A program made the translations under genes and the position numbers. Shown one piece after another: positions 48,776 to 61,200 of a stretch of DNA of 64,000 nucleotides. Positions within the stretch are counted from its first letter, which is position 1. Every line of letters begins with the position of its first letter. Source of the stretch: Centipeda flueggei ATCC 43531 (GTDB lineage: Bacteria > Bacillota > Negativicutes > Selenomonadales > Selenomonadaceae); NCBI RefSeq assembly GCF_000160695.1, contig NZ_GG694008.1:118902-182901 (forward strand). Direction: 5' to 3'. The notes under the pieces are model-generated. The model had not been told where the DNA came from. It saw nothing but the letters and a program-made list of their open reading frames with translations, and searched no databases.

Positions 48776-50911
48776 TTACTGGTCAAAAAACAGCGCATCC
48801 ATCTCCGCCTGCTCATCTGCCGTCGGTGTGTAGCTGCGGCGCGCCGTCATCGCGGCGGCAGTGGGATGTGCCCCCATCCCGTCCGCAGAACCGCGCGGCA
48901 CACGCCGTCCCGCAAAGTTCGGCTTGCCGCCCGCATCATCCGCCGTCATGCGGCACTGCGGGAACGCCGAGCAGCCCCAGAAATCGCCGTGCTTTCCCTT
49001 GCGTTTCAGCATGACGCCGCGCCCGCAGGCAGGACATGGTATCCCCTCGCCTCCCGTGATCTGCGCCGTCCGTGCCGCGTCGCAGAGATCACGTGCGAAT
49101 GCCGCCTGCCCCGCGAGGAATTCCTCGGGCGTCCCCACGCCGTCCGCCATCGCGTGCAGCTGATCCTCCCAGATCGCCGTCGCATCGGGATACGTCATCG
49201 TATCGGGCAGCGCGTCGATAAGGAGATATGCCTCCGCCGTCGGCGTCAGCACCTTCTTCTTTCCCGCAGCATGGAGGAATTTACGGCGGATGAGATCCTC
49301 GATGATGCTCGCACGCGTCGCCTCCGTCCCAATGCCGGACACATCGCGCAGCATCTTTTTCGCCGCCTCGTCCTTGACGTACTTGTGAATCTCCTTCATC
49401 CCCTGGAGGAGCGTCGCGGGCGTAAACCGTGCGGGCGGCTTTGTCTGCCGCTCCTTCGTCTCTGCCGAGACGAACGCCGCCGCGTCGCCCTTTTTCATCG
49501 GCGGGAGTACCGTACTCTCCTCGTCCTCCTTCTCCGCATCCTCGGACTCATTCTTCCCCGCACGGTACATCGTGCGCCATCCCGCCGTGCGTTCCGTACG
49601 GCCGCGCGCCGTGAACGTCTCACCGTGATGCGTCACCTCCGCCTTCGTCTGATCGTAGACATAGTTCGGACAGAACTGCGCAATGTAGGCACGCGCGATC
49701 AGCTCGTAGATATTGCGCTCCACCGCCGTGAGCCGCGCGAGGTTCACGGGCACGGTTGTCGGGATGATCGCATGATGTGCCGAAATCTTTGCGTCGTTCC
49801 ACGCACGCGACTTCTTCGCAGAATCTGCCGCCTGTGCCCACGCCGCAAGCGGCGTATCCGAGAGGGCGGCGAGATTGCCGAGAATCTTTGCCGCATCCTT
49901 GTGCTGACTCACGGGCAGATACTCTGCATCCGAGCGCGGATAGCTGGTCAGTTTTTCCTCGTACAGCTTCTGTGCCGTATCGAGCACCTGCTGCGGTTCA
50001 TAGCCGTAGCGTTTGCCTGCGAGCACCTGCAGTGCCGAGAGCGAAAAGGGCAGCGGCGGCGGCTCCTCCTTTTTCTTGCGCTCATACTTTGTCACCACGC
50101 CGTCTGCGGGCGGCTCGCCGAATGACGCCGCAGCAGCATCTGCTGCTGCCCGATCCACGAGACGCCCCTCAGGATCGAGCGGCGTGCGCTCCTCCGACGG
50201 TTTCCACCGCGCACGAAAGGGCTCCCCTGCCTCTGTGCGGAACAGTGCATCGACAAGATAGTAGGTCGCAGGCGTAAAGTGCTCGATCTCGCGCTCCCGC
50301 CGCACCACGAGTGCCAGCGTCGGCGTCTTGACCCTCCCGATGGGCAGGACGAGCCGCGCATGCCCCGCCCGCCGCGCCGCGAGCGTATAGGCGCGTGAGA
50401 GATTCATCCCGATGAGCCAGTCCGCACGCGCCCGTGCGAGTGCCGAGAGCTTCAGCGGAAGGAAATCCCCGTTGTCGCGCAGGTCATTCAGCGCATCGTG
50501 AATGCTCTTATCGTCAAGTGCATTGATGAGAATACGGCGCACGGGCTTTGTATTGCCGAGGAAGTCCAGCACCTCATCCACCAAGAGCTGGCCCTCTCGA
50601 TCAGGGTCGCCGGCATGCACGATCTCATCGGCACGCGCGATCAGCCCTTTCACCACCGCGAACTGCTGCGCCGCGCTCTCATTGACGACGAGATGCCACT
50701 CCTTCGGCAGGATCGGCAGATCCTCCGCGCGCCAGCGTTTCAGCGCAGGATCGTACTCCTCCGGCTCCGCCTGACGCAGCACATGACCAAAGAGCCACGT
50801 CACCACGCCGCCGCCCGTCTCAATCCATCCGGAGCCTTTGCGGTGCGGCGCAGGAAGACATGTGGCAAGCGCGCGGCCGACGCTCGGCTTCTCCGCAATA
50901 TAGAGCCTCAC
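48776..50911 (-). CDS. topB: DNA topoisomerase III
   Basis: The product (711 residues) is a type IA topoisomerase. It has the Toprim domain (RLYIAEKPSVGRALA; HAGDPDREGQLLVDE at about 100-114), LSRAYTLAAR, and the active-site Tyr in EEKLTSYPRSDAEYL (about residue 324). It ends with one zinc-binding region CPACGRGVMLKRKG and FWGCSAFPQC. It relaxes and decatenates DNA by single-strand passage. The start is GTG (50909-50911), coupled by a GTGA overlap to the YkvA-like gene, with AAGGTG before it. The longer upstream frame overlaps that gene and was rejected. Confidence 0.93.
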   Translation of the reverse strand: MRLYIAEKPSVGRALATCLPAPHRKGSGWIETGGGVVTWLFGHVLRQAEPEEYDPALKRWRAEDLPILPKEWHLVVNESAAQQFAVVKGLIARADEIVHAGDPDREGQLLVDEVLDFLGNTKPVRRILINALDDKSIHDALNDLRDNGDFLPLKLSALARARADWLIGMNLSRAYTLAARRAGHARLVLPIGRVKTPTLALVVRREREIEHFTPATYYLVDALFRTEAGEPFRARWKPSEERTPLDPEGRLVDRAAADAAAASFGEPPADGVVTKYERKKKEEPPPLPFSLSALQVLAGKRYGYEPQQVLDTAQKLYEEKLTSYPRSDAEYLPVSQHKDAAKILGNLAALSDTPLAAWAQAADSAKKSRAWNDAKISAHHAIIPTTVPVNLARLTAVERNIYELIARAYIAQFCPNYVYDQTKAEVTHHGETFTARGRTERTAGWRTMYRAGKNESEDAEKEDEESTVLPPMKKGDAAAFVSAETKERQTKPPARFTPATLLQGMKEIHKYVKDEAAKKMLRDVSGIGTEATRASIIEDLIRRKFLHAAGKKKVLTPTAEAYLLIDALPDTMTYPDATAIWEDQLHAMADGVGTPEEFLAGQAAFARDLCDAARTAQITGGEGIPCPACGRGVMLKRKGKHGDFWGCSAFPQCRMTADDAGGKPNFAGRRVPRGSADGMGAHPTAAAMTARRSYTPTADEQAEMDALFFDQ

Positions 50912-51267
50912 GAAAGCACCTTCACGAGTGCCCAAACAAAGATGACAATCCACAGGAGCATGAGCACAGAGGCCCCTACAAGCAGCCACGTGCCGTAGCG
51001 CTCCACACGGCGTTCCCCCTCCATGCGCGTATGTGCGGGCAGCATGCGGATCAGCAGCGACGTCGCCGCAGGGAGAATCACCATATCATCCACCGCACCG
51101 AATAGAGGAATCGTATCCGGGATAATATCAATCGGGCTGATGAGATAAAGCAGTGAAAGCGGAAAGAGAACCTTCACGGCGCGCGGTGTATCGCGCTGCA
51201 GCATCGCGTAGAGCAGCAGGGCAATATTGCGCCGCATGGCACGCAGAAGCACCAAAAATCGCAGCAT
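50908..51267 (-). CDS. YkvA-like DUF1232 membrane protein
   Basis: The product (119 residues) carries the DUF1232 signature LISPIDIIPDTIPLFGAVDD in its centre, and a C-terminal membrane span (WLLVGASVLMLLWIVIFVWAL). Function unknown; the family is widespread in bacteria and plants. GGAGGTC precedes the ATG at 51265-51267. The gene is directly followed by topB with a GTGA overlap, so the two form an operon. Confidence 0.85.
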   Translation of the reverse strand: MLRFLVLLRAMRRNIALLLYAMLQRDTPRAVKVLFPLSLLYLISPIDIIPDTIPLFGAVDDMVILPAATSLLIRMLPAHTRMEGERRVERYGTWLLVGASVLMLLWIVIFVWALVKVLS

Positions 51268-51330
51268 AAAGACCTCCGATCATGAAATGAATAGATTTAG
51301 TATACCATTCCGCCCGCTCTCTTTCAAACG

Positions 51331-51360
51331 AAAAAGACAGGTGCATACGCACCCGTCCTT
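51331..51360 (-). terminator. Terminator of the lower-glycolysis operon
   Basis: Arms GGACgGGTGC and GCACCtGTC form a stem with a U5 run on the minus strand, just after gpmI. Confidence 0.78.
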
Positions 51361-51375
51361 TCAAACAAAACGATC

Positions 51376-52932
<1,557 letters not shown>

Positions 52933-52970
52933 AATATTGACATCTTTCTAAGAGCTTTTGCTCAAAACTC

Positions 52971-53013
52971 GTATGGCGCTTCATTTCCGCCGAGCGGAAA
53001 ATCCACGCCATAC
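52971..53013 (-). repeat. Hairpin between tpiA and gpmI, weak relative of the dispersed repeat (copy C)
   Basis: On the minus strand GTATGGCG pairs with CGCCATAC, and inside it TTTCCGC pairs with GCGGAAA. The segment TGGCGTGGATTTTCCG nearly matches TGGCGTAGATTTTCCG of copy B at 36.7 kb; the flanks do not match. It may be an mRNA processing or stability element, or a relic of the same repeat family. Confidence 0.45.
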
Positions 53014-53031
53014 AAAATGAGGGTACGATCA

Positions 53032-53781
53032 TCAGAAATTCACGATTGCCGCGAAATCCTGTGCCTTCAGCGAAGCGCCGCCGACAAGTGCACCGTCGAC
53101 ATTCGGCTGCTTCATGAGATCCTTGATCGTCGCCGGCTTGACACTGCCGCCGTACTGAATGCGGATCGCGTCGGCTGCCTGCGCATTGAACTTCTTCGCG
53201 ACTGCCTCGCGGATCGCCTTGCAGACCTCCTCAGCCTGCTCGAAGCTCGCCGTCTTGCCCGTGCCGATCGCCCAGATTGGCTCGTAGGCGATGACAAGCT
53301 TGCCCGCCTCATCTGCCGTAAAGCCCTCGAGCGCGGCGTTGATCTGCGCAACGACGTGCTCAATGTACTTGCCTGCCTCACGGACCGCAAGCGACTCGCC
53401 GCAGCAGATGATCGGCGTGATGCCTGCCGCGTATGCAGCACGGGCACGCTTGTTGACGCCCTCATCCGTCTCACCGAAGTAGTCGCGGCGCTCGCTGTGT
53501 CCGAGGATGACGTAGTCTGCGCCGATCTCCTTCAGCATATCTGTCGAGATCTCGCCCGTATAGGCGCCGCTCTTCTCCCAGTGCACATTCTGCGCACCAA
53601 TGTGGATGTTCGTTCCCTTGACCGCATCGGCGACAGCGGCGAGTGCCGTTGCTGTCGGGCAGGCGACGACCGTGGCCTTTGCATCCTTAACGAGCGGGAT
53701 GAGCTCCTTGACGAGCGAAACACCCGCTGCGATCGTGTTGTTCATTTTCCAGTTTCCGGCGATAATCGGAGTCCGTGCCAT
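53032..53781 (-). CDS. tpiA: Triosephosphate isomerase
   Basis: The product (249 residues) interconverts dihydroxyacetone phosphate and glyceraldehyde-3-phosphate. It has ARTPIIAGNWKMN at the start (catalytic Lys), YVILGHSERRDYF (catalytic His), AYEPIWAIGTGKTA (catalytic Glu and loop 6) and IQYGGSVKPATIKDLM. The ATG at 53779-53781 has AAGGAG nearby; seven upstream in-frame codons are rejected since the family starts here. It lies 33 bases after pgk, in the order gap-pgk-tpiA-gpmI. Confidence 0.97.
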   Translation of the reverse strand: MARTPIIAGNWKMNNTIAAGVSLVKELIPLVKDAKATVVACPTATALAAVADAVKGTNIHIGAQNVHWEKSGAYTGEISTDMLKEIGADYVILGHSERRDYFGETDEGVNKRARAAYAAGITPIICCGESLAVREAGKYIEHVVAQINAALEGFTADEAGKLVIAYEPIWAIGTGKTASFEQAEEVCKAIREAVAKKFNAQAADAIRIQYGGSVKPATIKDLMKQPNVDGALVGGASLKAQDFAAIVNF

Positions 53782-53814
53782 AGTTTTCTCCTTCTGTATC
53801 AAACGTAGATGTTC

Positions 53815-55032
53815 TTACTTGTCTGCGATGGCCGCGATGCCCGGCATCTCCTTGCCCTCAAGGAACTCAAGCGTCGCGCCGCCGCCCGTCGAGACGTGGG
53901 AGATCTTGTCCGTCAGCCCCGTCTTCTTGAGCGCCGCGATGGAGTCGCCGCCGCCGACGATGCTCGTCGCACCGGCCTCGGTCGCATCCGCAACCGCCTT
54001 TGCCACTGCCAGTGTGCCCTTTGCAAACTCGTCGCACTCAAAGACGCCCATTGGTCCGTTCCAGATGATCGTCTTGGCGCCCTTCAACGCATTGACGTAC
54101 TCCTCAGAGGTCTTCGGGCCGCTGTCGAGTGCCTGCCAGCCATTTTCGACCTTGTCGACATCGACGATCTTGACCTTGCCCTCGGCCTTCCACTTCGCCT
54201 CGTCGGCGAGCGGGAACATATTCGCGGCGGCAACGTCGAGCGGAAGGACAACCTTGACCCCCTTTGCCTCCGCCTTCTTGAGGAGGTCACGTGCGAGATC
54301 CATCTTATCCGGCTCGCAGAGGGAGTCGCCGATCGGCAGCCCCTTCGCCGCATCAAAGGTGTGTGCCATGCCGCCGCCGATAATGATCGTGTCGACCTTC
54401 TCGATCATATTGCTGATGACGCCGATCTTGTCGGAGACCTTCGCCCCGCCGATGATCGCAACGAACGGACGCTGCGGCGTCTCAAGCGTCTTGCCGATGT
54501 AGTTGATCTCCTTCTCCATCAGAAAGCCCGCAACTGTTTCAATGTACTTCGGCACGCCCGCATTCGATGCATGCGCACGATGCGCGACACCGAACGCATC
54601 GTCCACAGCGACATCGGCGAGTGACGCGAGCTGCTTTGCGAAGGCAGGGTCGTTCTTCTTCTCTTCCTTGTGATAGCGCAGGTTCTCGAGAAGCAGCACC
54701 TCCCCCGGCTTCAGTGCCGCCGCGAGCTTTTCCGCCTCGGGGCCGACGCAGTCAGATGCCCACTTGACCTCGCGGCCGAGGAGCTCCGCGAGATGCTTCA
54801 CGAGATGCTTCGTGCTGAACTTCTCCTCGCGTGCCTCGGTCGGGCGGCCGATGTGGCAGGCGATGATGAGTGCCGCACCGCCGTCGAGCAGATAGTTCAG
54901 CGTCGGCAGTGTGCGCACCATGCGCGTATCGTTCGTGATGTTCATCTCGGCATCGAACGGGACGTTGTAGTCCACGCGGACAAACACTTTCTTCCCCTTG
55001 ACGTCGATATCCTTGATTGTCTTTTTGTTCAT
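53815..55032 (-). CDS. pgk: Phosphoglycerate kinase
   Basis: The product (405 residues) transfers phosphate from 1,3-bisphosphoglycerate to ADP. Motifs: KKVFVRVDYNVPFDAEMNIT at the start, CHIGRPTEA, LLENLRYHKEEKKNDP, AHRAHASNAG, VAIIGGAKVSDKIGVI, TIIWNGPMGVFE and VSTGGGATLEFLEGKEMPG at the end. GGAGGAG lies before the ATG at 55030-55032. It follows gap after a terminator-like hairpin and precedes tpiA by 33 bases. Confidence 0.97.
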   Translation of the reverse strand: MNKKTIKDIDVKGKKVFVRVDYNVPFDAEMNITNDTRMVRTLPTLNYLLDGGAALIIACHIGRPTEAREEKFSTKHLVKHLAELLGREVKWASDCVGPEAEKLAAALKPGEVLLLENLRYHKEEKKNDPAFAKQLASLADVAVDDAFGVAHRAHASNAGVPKYIETVAGFLMEKEINYIGKTLETPQRPFVAIIGGAKVSDKIGVISNMIEKVDTIIIGGGMAHTFDAAKGLPIGDSLCEPDKMDLARDLLKKAEAKGVKVVLPLDVAAANMFPLADEAKWKAEGKVKIVDVDKVENGWQALDSGPKTSEEYVNALKGAKTIIWNGPMGVFECDEFAKGTLAVAKAVADATEAGATSIVGGGDSIAALKKTGLTDKISHVSTGGGATLEFLEGKEMPGIAAIADK

Positions 55033-55074
55033 GCTGTCTCCTCCATAAAGGAATCGCTGAATGGATCAGTGCTC

Positions 55075-55116
55075 CCTAAAAGAAACGAGGTCCGGCCCAA
55101 ACATCGGCCGGACCTC
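55075..55116 (-). terminator. Strong hairpin between gap and pgk
   Basis: Eleven-base perfect arms (55087-55097 and 55106-55116, GAGGTCCGGCC and its complement) are followed on the minus strand by GTTTCTTTT. It probably lets only part of transcription continue, so gap mRNA exceeds pgk mRNA. Confidence 0.7.
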
Positions 55117-55182
55117 GAAAGATCGTATGCTGAGGGGGTGCAGAAAAGACCTCTGCCCACCCAAGAAAACAATGTTTACTTA

Positions 55183-56196
55183 TCAGCCGAGTTCAGCAAA
55201 GTACTTGATCGTGCGAACCATCTGGCTCGTGTAGCTGTTCTCGTTGTCATACCAGGAGACAACCTGGACGAGCGTATTGCCGTCGCCCGTATCGCTGACC
55301 ATCGTCTGCGTCGCATCGAAGATCGAGCCATAGGTCGTGCCGATGATGTCGCTGGAGACGATCTCGTCCGTGTTGTAGCCGAACGACTCCGTCGCCTCTT
55401 TCTTCATCTGTGCGTTGATCTGATCAACTGTGACCTTGCCCTCGACCACCGCGTAGAGGAGCGTCGTCGAACCCGTCGGGGTCGGAACACGCTGTGCCGA
55501 GCCGATGAGCTTGCCGTTGAGCTCGGGGATGACAAGGCCGATCGCCTTTGCCGCACCCGTCGAGTTCGGAACGATGTTGACTGCTGCTGCACGGCTGCGG
55601 CGCAGGTCACCCTTACGCTGCGGGCCGTCAAGCGGCATCTGGTCGCCCGTGTAGGCGTGGATCGTCGTCATGATGCCGCTCTTGATCGGAGCGAGATCAT
55701 TCAGTGCCTTTGCCATCGGCGCAAGGCAGTTCGTCGTGCAGGATGCTGCCGAGATAACCTTGTCCGCCTTCGTCAGCGTTTTGTGGTTGACGTTGAAGAC
55801 AATCGTCGGGAGATCGCTGCCCGCAGGAGCAGAGATGACGACCTTCTTTGCGCCGGCCTTGAGATGTGCCTCAGCCTTTGCCTTTGCCGTATAGAAGCCC
55901 GTGCACTCGAGCACGACATCGACGTCATGCTTGCCCCAGGGGATCTGCGAAGCATCCGCCTGTGCATAGATATTGATCTTCTTGCCGTTGACCGTGATGG
56001 AGTCCTCACCGGCCTCAACGGAATCTGCATACTTATAACGCCCCTGCGTGGAGTCATACTTCAGGAGATGGGCGAGCATCTTCGGGCTCGTCAGATCGTT
56101 GATTGCGACGACTTCATAGCCGGGTGCATCGAACATCTGACGGAAGGCGAGACGACCGATACGACCGAATCCATTGATAGCAACTTTTACTGCCAT
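55183..56196 (-). CDS. gap: Glyceraldehyde-3-phosphate dehydrogenase (type I, NAD)
   Basis: The product (337 residues) begins [20 protein letters not shown] and has the catalytic Cys153 in [12 protein letters not shown], the conserved [24 protein letters not shown]-type segment, and the C-terminal [14 protein letters not shown]. Asp34 in AINDLTSP points to NAD rather than NADP. It makes 1,3-bisphosphoglycerate during glycolysis. AGGGGG precedes the ATG at 56194-56196. It is the first gene of the lower-glycolysis operon, divergent from the aldolase gene at 56410. No CggR regulator gene is adjacent. Confidence 0.96.
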   Translation of the reverse strand: MAVKVAINGFGRIGRLAFRQMFDAPGYEVVAINDLTSPKMLAHLLKYDSTQGRYKYADSVEAGEDSITVNGKKINIYAQADASQIPWGKHDVDVVLECTGFYTAKAKAEAHLKAGAKKVVISAPAGSDLPTIVFNVNHKTLTKADKVISAASCTTNCLAPMAKALNDLAPIKSGIMTTIHAYTGDQMPLDGPQRKGDLRRSRAAAVNIVPNSTGAAKAIGLVIPELNGKLIGSAQRVPTPTGSTTLLYAVVEGKVTVDQINAQMKKEATESFGYNTDEIVSSDIIGTTYGSIFDATQTMVSDTGDGNTLVQVVSWYDNENSYTSQMVRTIKYFAELG

Positions 56197-56269
56197 TGAA
56201 ATACCCCCTGTGTGTCCCTATACAACATGCGCCGCAGGGCTTTCCTGCCGCGCGCTCATTACGTTTTAT

Positions 56270-56297
56270 ATTATAAACCATTCCCAATAAAAGTCAA
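56270..56297 (-). promoter_or_regulatory. Promoter of the gap operon
   Basis: Minus-strand -35 TTGACT (56292-56297), a 16-base spacer and a perfect -10 TATAAT (56270-56275). Confidence 0.7.
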
Positions 56298-56350
56298 ACC
56301 ATTTATCCTTTGATTGGCACTCATTTTCACTATTTTCTGCGGGAAAATAC

Positions 56351-56380
56351 TTGCAAAATCCCGTGAATTTTCGCTAAAAT
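56351..56380 (+). promoter_or_regulatory. Promoter of the methylthioribose salvage unit
   Basis: -35 TTGCAA (56351-56356), an 18-base spacer and -10 TAAAAT (56375-56380), divergent from the gap promoter. Confidence 0.65.
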
Positions 56381-56409
56381 ATAGACTGTACGTAAAGGGG
56401 GAGAACACC

Positions 56410-57054
56410 ATGTTGGAAACGATCAAAGAAACGGTACTCCGCTGCGCACAGCAGGCAGAGCACGACGGACTGTGCCGGCACCGTGCGGGCAATTTCAGCA
56501 TTCGCGACGCAGAAAGCGGCTATATCTGCATCACACCGACAGGCATGGACCGCATGGAGATGCAGACAGACGACATCGTCGTCATCGACGGTGCAGGGCA
56601 TACGGTCGAAGCGCGCAGCGGAAAGCGTCCAACCAGCGAACTGATGATGCACTGCGCCATCTATCGGAACCGCAGCGACGTGCACGCTGTCGCACATACA
56701 CACTCGCGCACAGCAACTGCCTTTGCCGTCATGAATAAGCCCATCCCTGCCATCGTCTACGAACTCTCCCTCCTTGGCTGCCGCAAGGGTTACGTGCCTG
56801 TCGCGCCCTACGGGCGACCGGGAACGAAGGCCGCGGCAGAGAACGTCCTCGCCCCCCTCTCCATCGCAGACGTTGCCCTCATGCAGGCACATGGTGTCGT
56901 CGCCGTCGCCGCCGATCTCAAGGAAGCTCTCCTGCGTGCAAACTACGTCGAAGAACTCGCCGACATCTACTACCGCACCCTCACCGTCCTCGGGCACGAG
57001 CCGGAGACCATCCCGGCGGACGAACTCACCCAATGGAAGTATCCGACAGTTTAG
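56410..57054 (+). CDS. Class II aldolase, probably 5-methylthioribulose-1-phosphate aldolase
   Basis: The product (214 residues) is a class II aldolase/adducin-domain protein like L-fuculose-phosphate aldolase. It has [38 protein letters not shown] (catalytic Glu), [16 protein letters not shown] (zinc histidines) and [11 protein letters not shown]. The ATG at 56410 has AAAGGGGGAG upstream. The next gene is mtnA, and pairs of a fuculose-type aldolase with MtnA define the anaerobic DHAP shunt of methionine salvage: the aldolase splits methylthioribulose-1-phosphate into dihydroxyacetone phosphate and methylthioacetaldehyde. The assignment rests on context; fuculose-1-phosphate remains possible. 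Confidence 0.75.
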   Translation: MLETIKETVLRCAQQAEHDGLCRHRAGNFSIRDAESGYICITPTGMDRMEMQTDDIVVIDGAGHTVEARSGKRPTSELMMHCAIYRNRSDVHAVAHTHSRTATAFAVMNKPIPAIVYELSLLGCRKGYVPVAPYGRPGTKAAAENVLAPLSIADVALMQAHGVVAVAADLKEALLRANYVEELADIYYRTLTVLGHEPETIPADELTQWKYPTV

Positions 57055-57064
57055 GAGGCATACA

Positions 57065-58117
57065 ATGAGCACTAACATCCTCGATATGGAAACCGTCGCC
57101 CTCGACGACAGCGAATGCGCCCTCGTCATCATCGACCAAACACAGCTCCCCAGGCGTGCCGAATATCTCCATCTCAAAACGCAAGGCGAAATCTGGACGG
57201 CAATCCGCGAGCTGCAGGTGCGCGGTGCGCCTGCCATCGGCGATGCCGCCGCCATCGGCATTTACCTCGCCGCGCTCGAAATTGACACCGATGACTACGG
57301 TGAATTTGCACGCCGTTTTCACGAAGCTGCCGACTACCTCAACTCCTCCCGCCCCACCGCCGTCAACCTCTCATGGGCGCTGAACCGTATGAAAGCTGTC
57401 GTCAAAAACGCTGAGGGCAAATCCATCCCCGAAATCCGCGCACTCCTGCGTGACGAAGCCCTCCGCATCAAGCAAGAGGACATCGACATCTGCAAAAAAA
57501 TAGGCGAGCACGCGCTCACCCTCGTAAAGCCCGGCGACGGACTCCTCACCCACTGCAACGCCGGACAGCTCGCCACCGCCAAATACGGTACCGCCACCGC
57601 TGTCATGTACCTTGGACACGAAAAAGGCTACAACTTCCGCATCTTTGCCGACGAGACACGCCCCCTGCTCCAGGGTGCACGCCTCACCGCGTATGAACTC
57701 AGTGCCGCCGGCATGGACATCACCCTCATCTGCGACAACATGGCAGCCACCGTCATGAAAAACGGCTGGATCGACGCCGTCTTCGTCGGCTGCGACCGCG
57801 TTGCCGCCAATGGAGACGTGGCGAACAAAATCGGCACCTCCGGCGTCGCCATCCTCGCCAAACACTACAGCATCCCCTTCTACGTCTGCGCCCCCACCTC
57901 CACCATTGACAAGAATACCCCAACAGGTGCCGACATCCACATCGAACAGCGCCCCCCCGAGGAAGTCACCGACATGTGGTACAAAGAACGCATGGCACCA
58001 AAAGGCATAAACGTGTACAATCCCGCATTCGATGTCACGAATCACGAACTCATTACGGCGATTGTGACGGAGGAGGGAATCTTTAGCGATTTCACAAAGC
58101 TTCATGAAGAGCCATAA
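57065..58117 (+). CDS. mtnA: S-methyl-5-thioribose-1-phosphate isomerase
   Basis: The product (350 residues) belongs to the eIF2B-related MtnA family, with [37 protein letters not shown] (conserved Cys), [36 protein letters not shown] and the ending [17 protein letters not shown]. It isomerises methylthioribose-1-phosphate to methylthioribulose-1-phosphate. The ATG at 57065 has AGGAGG seven bases upstream; the frame extends earlier but overlaps the aldolase gene. The gap of ten bases shows co-transcription with that aldolase. No kinase or nucleosidase of the pathway is in the window. Confidence 0.93.
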   Translation: MSTNILDMETVALDDSECALVIIDQTQLPRRAEYLHLKTQGEIWTAIRELQVRGAPAIGDAAAIGIYLAALEIDTDDYGEFARRFHEAADYLNSSRPTAVNLSWALNRMKAVVKNAEGKSIPEIRALLRDEALRIKQEDIDICKKIGEHALTLVKPGDGLLTHCNAGQLATAKYGTATAVMYLGHEKGYNFRIFADETRPLLQGARLTAYELSAAGMDITLICDNMAATVMKNGWIDAVFVGCDRVAANGDVANKIGTSGVAILAKHYSIPFYVCAPTSTIDKNTPTGADIHIEQRPPEEVTDMWYKERMAPKGINVYNPAFDVTNHELITAIVTEEGIFSDFTKLHEEP

Positions 58118-58221
58118 ATATACCTTTGCCCTTCTAAATTTGCCAAGGAAATGAAGAGATTTCCCGCCTCTTAAAGTTTCAATTCTCTAACTCAAACTTA
58201 GGAGCAAATTTTTCATAAGCC

Positions 58222-61200
58222 TTAATTCTCTTTATGATCTTGCCTAGACGCACTATTCACGTCAAAACCTCCTATTCTATTGGCTAGCTCTTTTATGTTT
58301 TCATCTACACCACTGAGTTTCTGAATTTTATCATCAAAATCCTCATGCTCATCAGCACTCGCTTGTCTGTATATTTTAACAACCTTCGTGAAATTATGAA
58401 GAAGAATCTTGACGCATTCTTCATCATCTAGCAATTCTGGTGGGATGAGCCGCCTCATTGTCTTGTCATCAAGCTCCACCTTATTGTATTTAAAAAGCCA
58501 TTCTCCCCAAAATTTAAATTCTTCTACAGAGATTGCTTCTGTTTTGAGACTATCATAGAAGACTCCTAAAATACGCCCTATTTGCTTTCGTTTTTTTAGA
58601 AATTCTTCTATATATTTTTTCCATGTATCAATATCCTCAGGAAGACTTCTATCATTAACCAACCCCTGTAGATAGTCCTTTATTTTAGTCCAAACGAGAT
58701 CTGGCCAATCATAGGCAATAATCCGCCCCGCAGAAATTCCATATGAATCAATTCCCTGCTCAATATAGTGAGCCCATTGCTCCTCAGATCGTGTATCAAG
58801 ATAGTCTTTCACGCGAGTACGACAATTTTCCGAAAAATCATCCTCCACCTCATCAATAAGCGATAGAAAATCTACCGGCAAGTATTTTTCCACTTCATTG
58901 TCGGAGATTTTTACAAACTTCCACCGTGATAGTTGAGCAGAAAGGTCTTCCTTAGAAACCTTTGAACACACTATAACCATTTCAAATTGCAATAACAACT
59001 CCTTAGGATTTGCCCTTAATGGTCTTTCTATATCGCCAGTAACAATCTTACATATTGCACAATACAACGAAGAAGTTTTGTACTGTGTTGATCGGAACAT
59101 AAGATCAGAATAACTCATATATAAAGAAATTTTATCTGAAATCTCCTCAGCCTTATCTTCTTGGTTGAGATAAGACGTAATTTCTGAGTAATTTTCGACT
59201 GTATTGAAATCAAATTTTGAAAATATGTAGCATAATAAATCCGACTCAATATCGGAATGCTGGTGCTCTTTCGCTTCACGAATATACTGATCAAGATATT
59301 CTATGTCCAAGTTAATTTCGATTTTATCCGAAATAACTTCCCGATAATTACGCCATAAAGTGCAAAACTCATTATATGAATTAGTTTGTTCCGCACCTTC
59401 TTTCGCCCTCTCTTTAAATTGTTCCAATTTATATCCACTTTTATGCAGCTCGCCAATATAGCTAACCTTTGCTAACTGTTCAACAGTTAAATCTGTCAGA
59501 AATTTATCAACCTCCTCTTCTTTACTCCGAAGCCTATACTGGCTAGGAGTTCCTTTAGAATCAGTAATTATCTTTTCCAGTTGTTCCCATGGAACAACAA
59601 TTTCCCCAAGGAGATCAAGAACTTGAATGTCTTTGGGAGCGACAATCTCTTCAACTTCCTTGATGCAATCAATATACCTAGCTGCATTAATTCCTTCTAG
59701 TTGATTAAATTGTGGAATTAGTTTTGCTAGTATAGCTTCAATTTGTTCCTTGCTTCCATGTTTTATCAGGACTTTTTGATATTGGAATAAATACCCGTCT
59801 TTAGATGTATCCAGTTCAAGGTCTATATCCAAAACCCCCTGAAATATCATATTCCAACGATTAGCATAGATTTCCTCCCCACCATAGTCTTCTGGAGATA
59901 AACCATCCAAGGCACAAATAGGCATTTGAAGACTATCCACTGTGTTGAACTCTCTTAGCAAAGTCTCTAGAATCGATGGGAAAGTCCGTATTTTTGAAAT
60001 TTCTTTTACTTTATCAGCATCACCATTCTCAAGAGCCAATCGCAACACTCTATGAATTGCAATCTCCTGACCTCGCTCTAATGTCACCTGATGTGAAAGT
60101 GCCGGAATTGTTTGAAAGAACTCTTCGTCTTGCTCAAACACTCGCTTCAATCCCTTTAAGTACGCTAAATCACTTAACGCCTCAATAATATTCTTTAGAA
60201 TGTGCTCTTTATGGGAGATAAACACAGCATAGTAGCGATATTTTATACCATGACCTTTATGCAATAAAGAAAGTATAAGGCATTGATTAATAAAAGCATG
60301 AATTTTTCTTGGTGTAATCGTTTCTGTATAGCAATCATAAATGCGTTTTACATAGTCTAATTCTTGCCTATCCCCATTCACCTCATCTTGACCGAAAGCC
60401 TTTTCCCACTGACGATCAAAATATTCTTCCCAATCATTCAAGACAGGTAAGGCAACTCGGAAAACGGCATCAAAAGTTTTATCTGTATAATCATGTATAT
60501 TATTCCCTGCACTATCTTGTTCATCATTCACACACAAATGTGTTCGATCAAAGGGTATAACAATTTTTATTTTTGGGAACTCTACAACACCATCACTGAA
60601 ACATGATTGTATTATTGTCCACACTTCTTGAACATTAGCTCGCGGCAGCCTATCTAGATTATCAAGAACAATGATTAACACATGTTTCTCAGGTATACTC
60701 TCATCAACATCATGAAAAAATTGTCGAAATACTACTGTAGAAGGTCTCTTTGTATCCGTATATTCTCGTTTGGTGGACTTTGTATTACCTTGTTTATACG
60801 CACCTATCAGCTGGTTTTTGATGTGTTCCAAATGACCCATACTAAAAAAATCTTTACGTTGTTTTCTCATTGAAATGAAAACAGCAAATAAAATACATCC
60901 TATTGGCATCAAAGATATCACATAGTTTATCCATTCAAACTTCAACGTCGTACTCAGTTGTATTGCTGCTGGTGTAAGGATAATACTGCAAACCAAGAAA
61001 AAACTTGCCCATGTAAAGGATGACTGAAGCTCTGTTTCTGTTTCAACGACTGTACCTAATGCTTTTATTTTAACGTAATTCAATTTATCTTTTGTTACTA
61101 AGAGACCATCCTCCCTATCAATAAATTCTACAATTTCCTCTATAATCGCACGACGTTGGAAATCCATCTGATGTGCCCAAGCATCGTAAATAAAGAAGAA

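Noticed and set aside
56774-57064. An upstream extension of mtnA by 97 codons
   Set aside because: It overlaps the aldolase gene in another frame and reads Ser/Arg/Pro-rich noise; the ATG at 57065 has a perfect AGGAGG.
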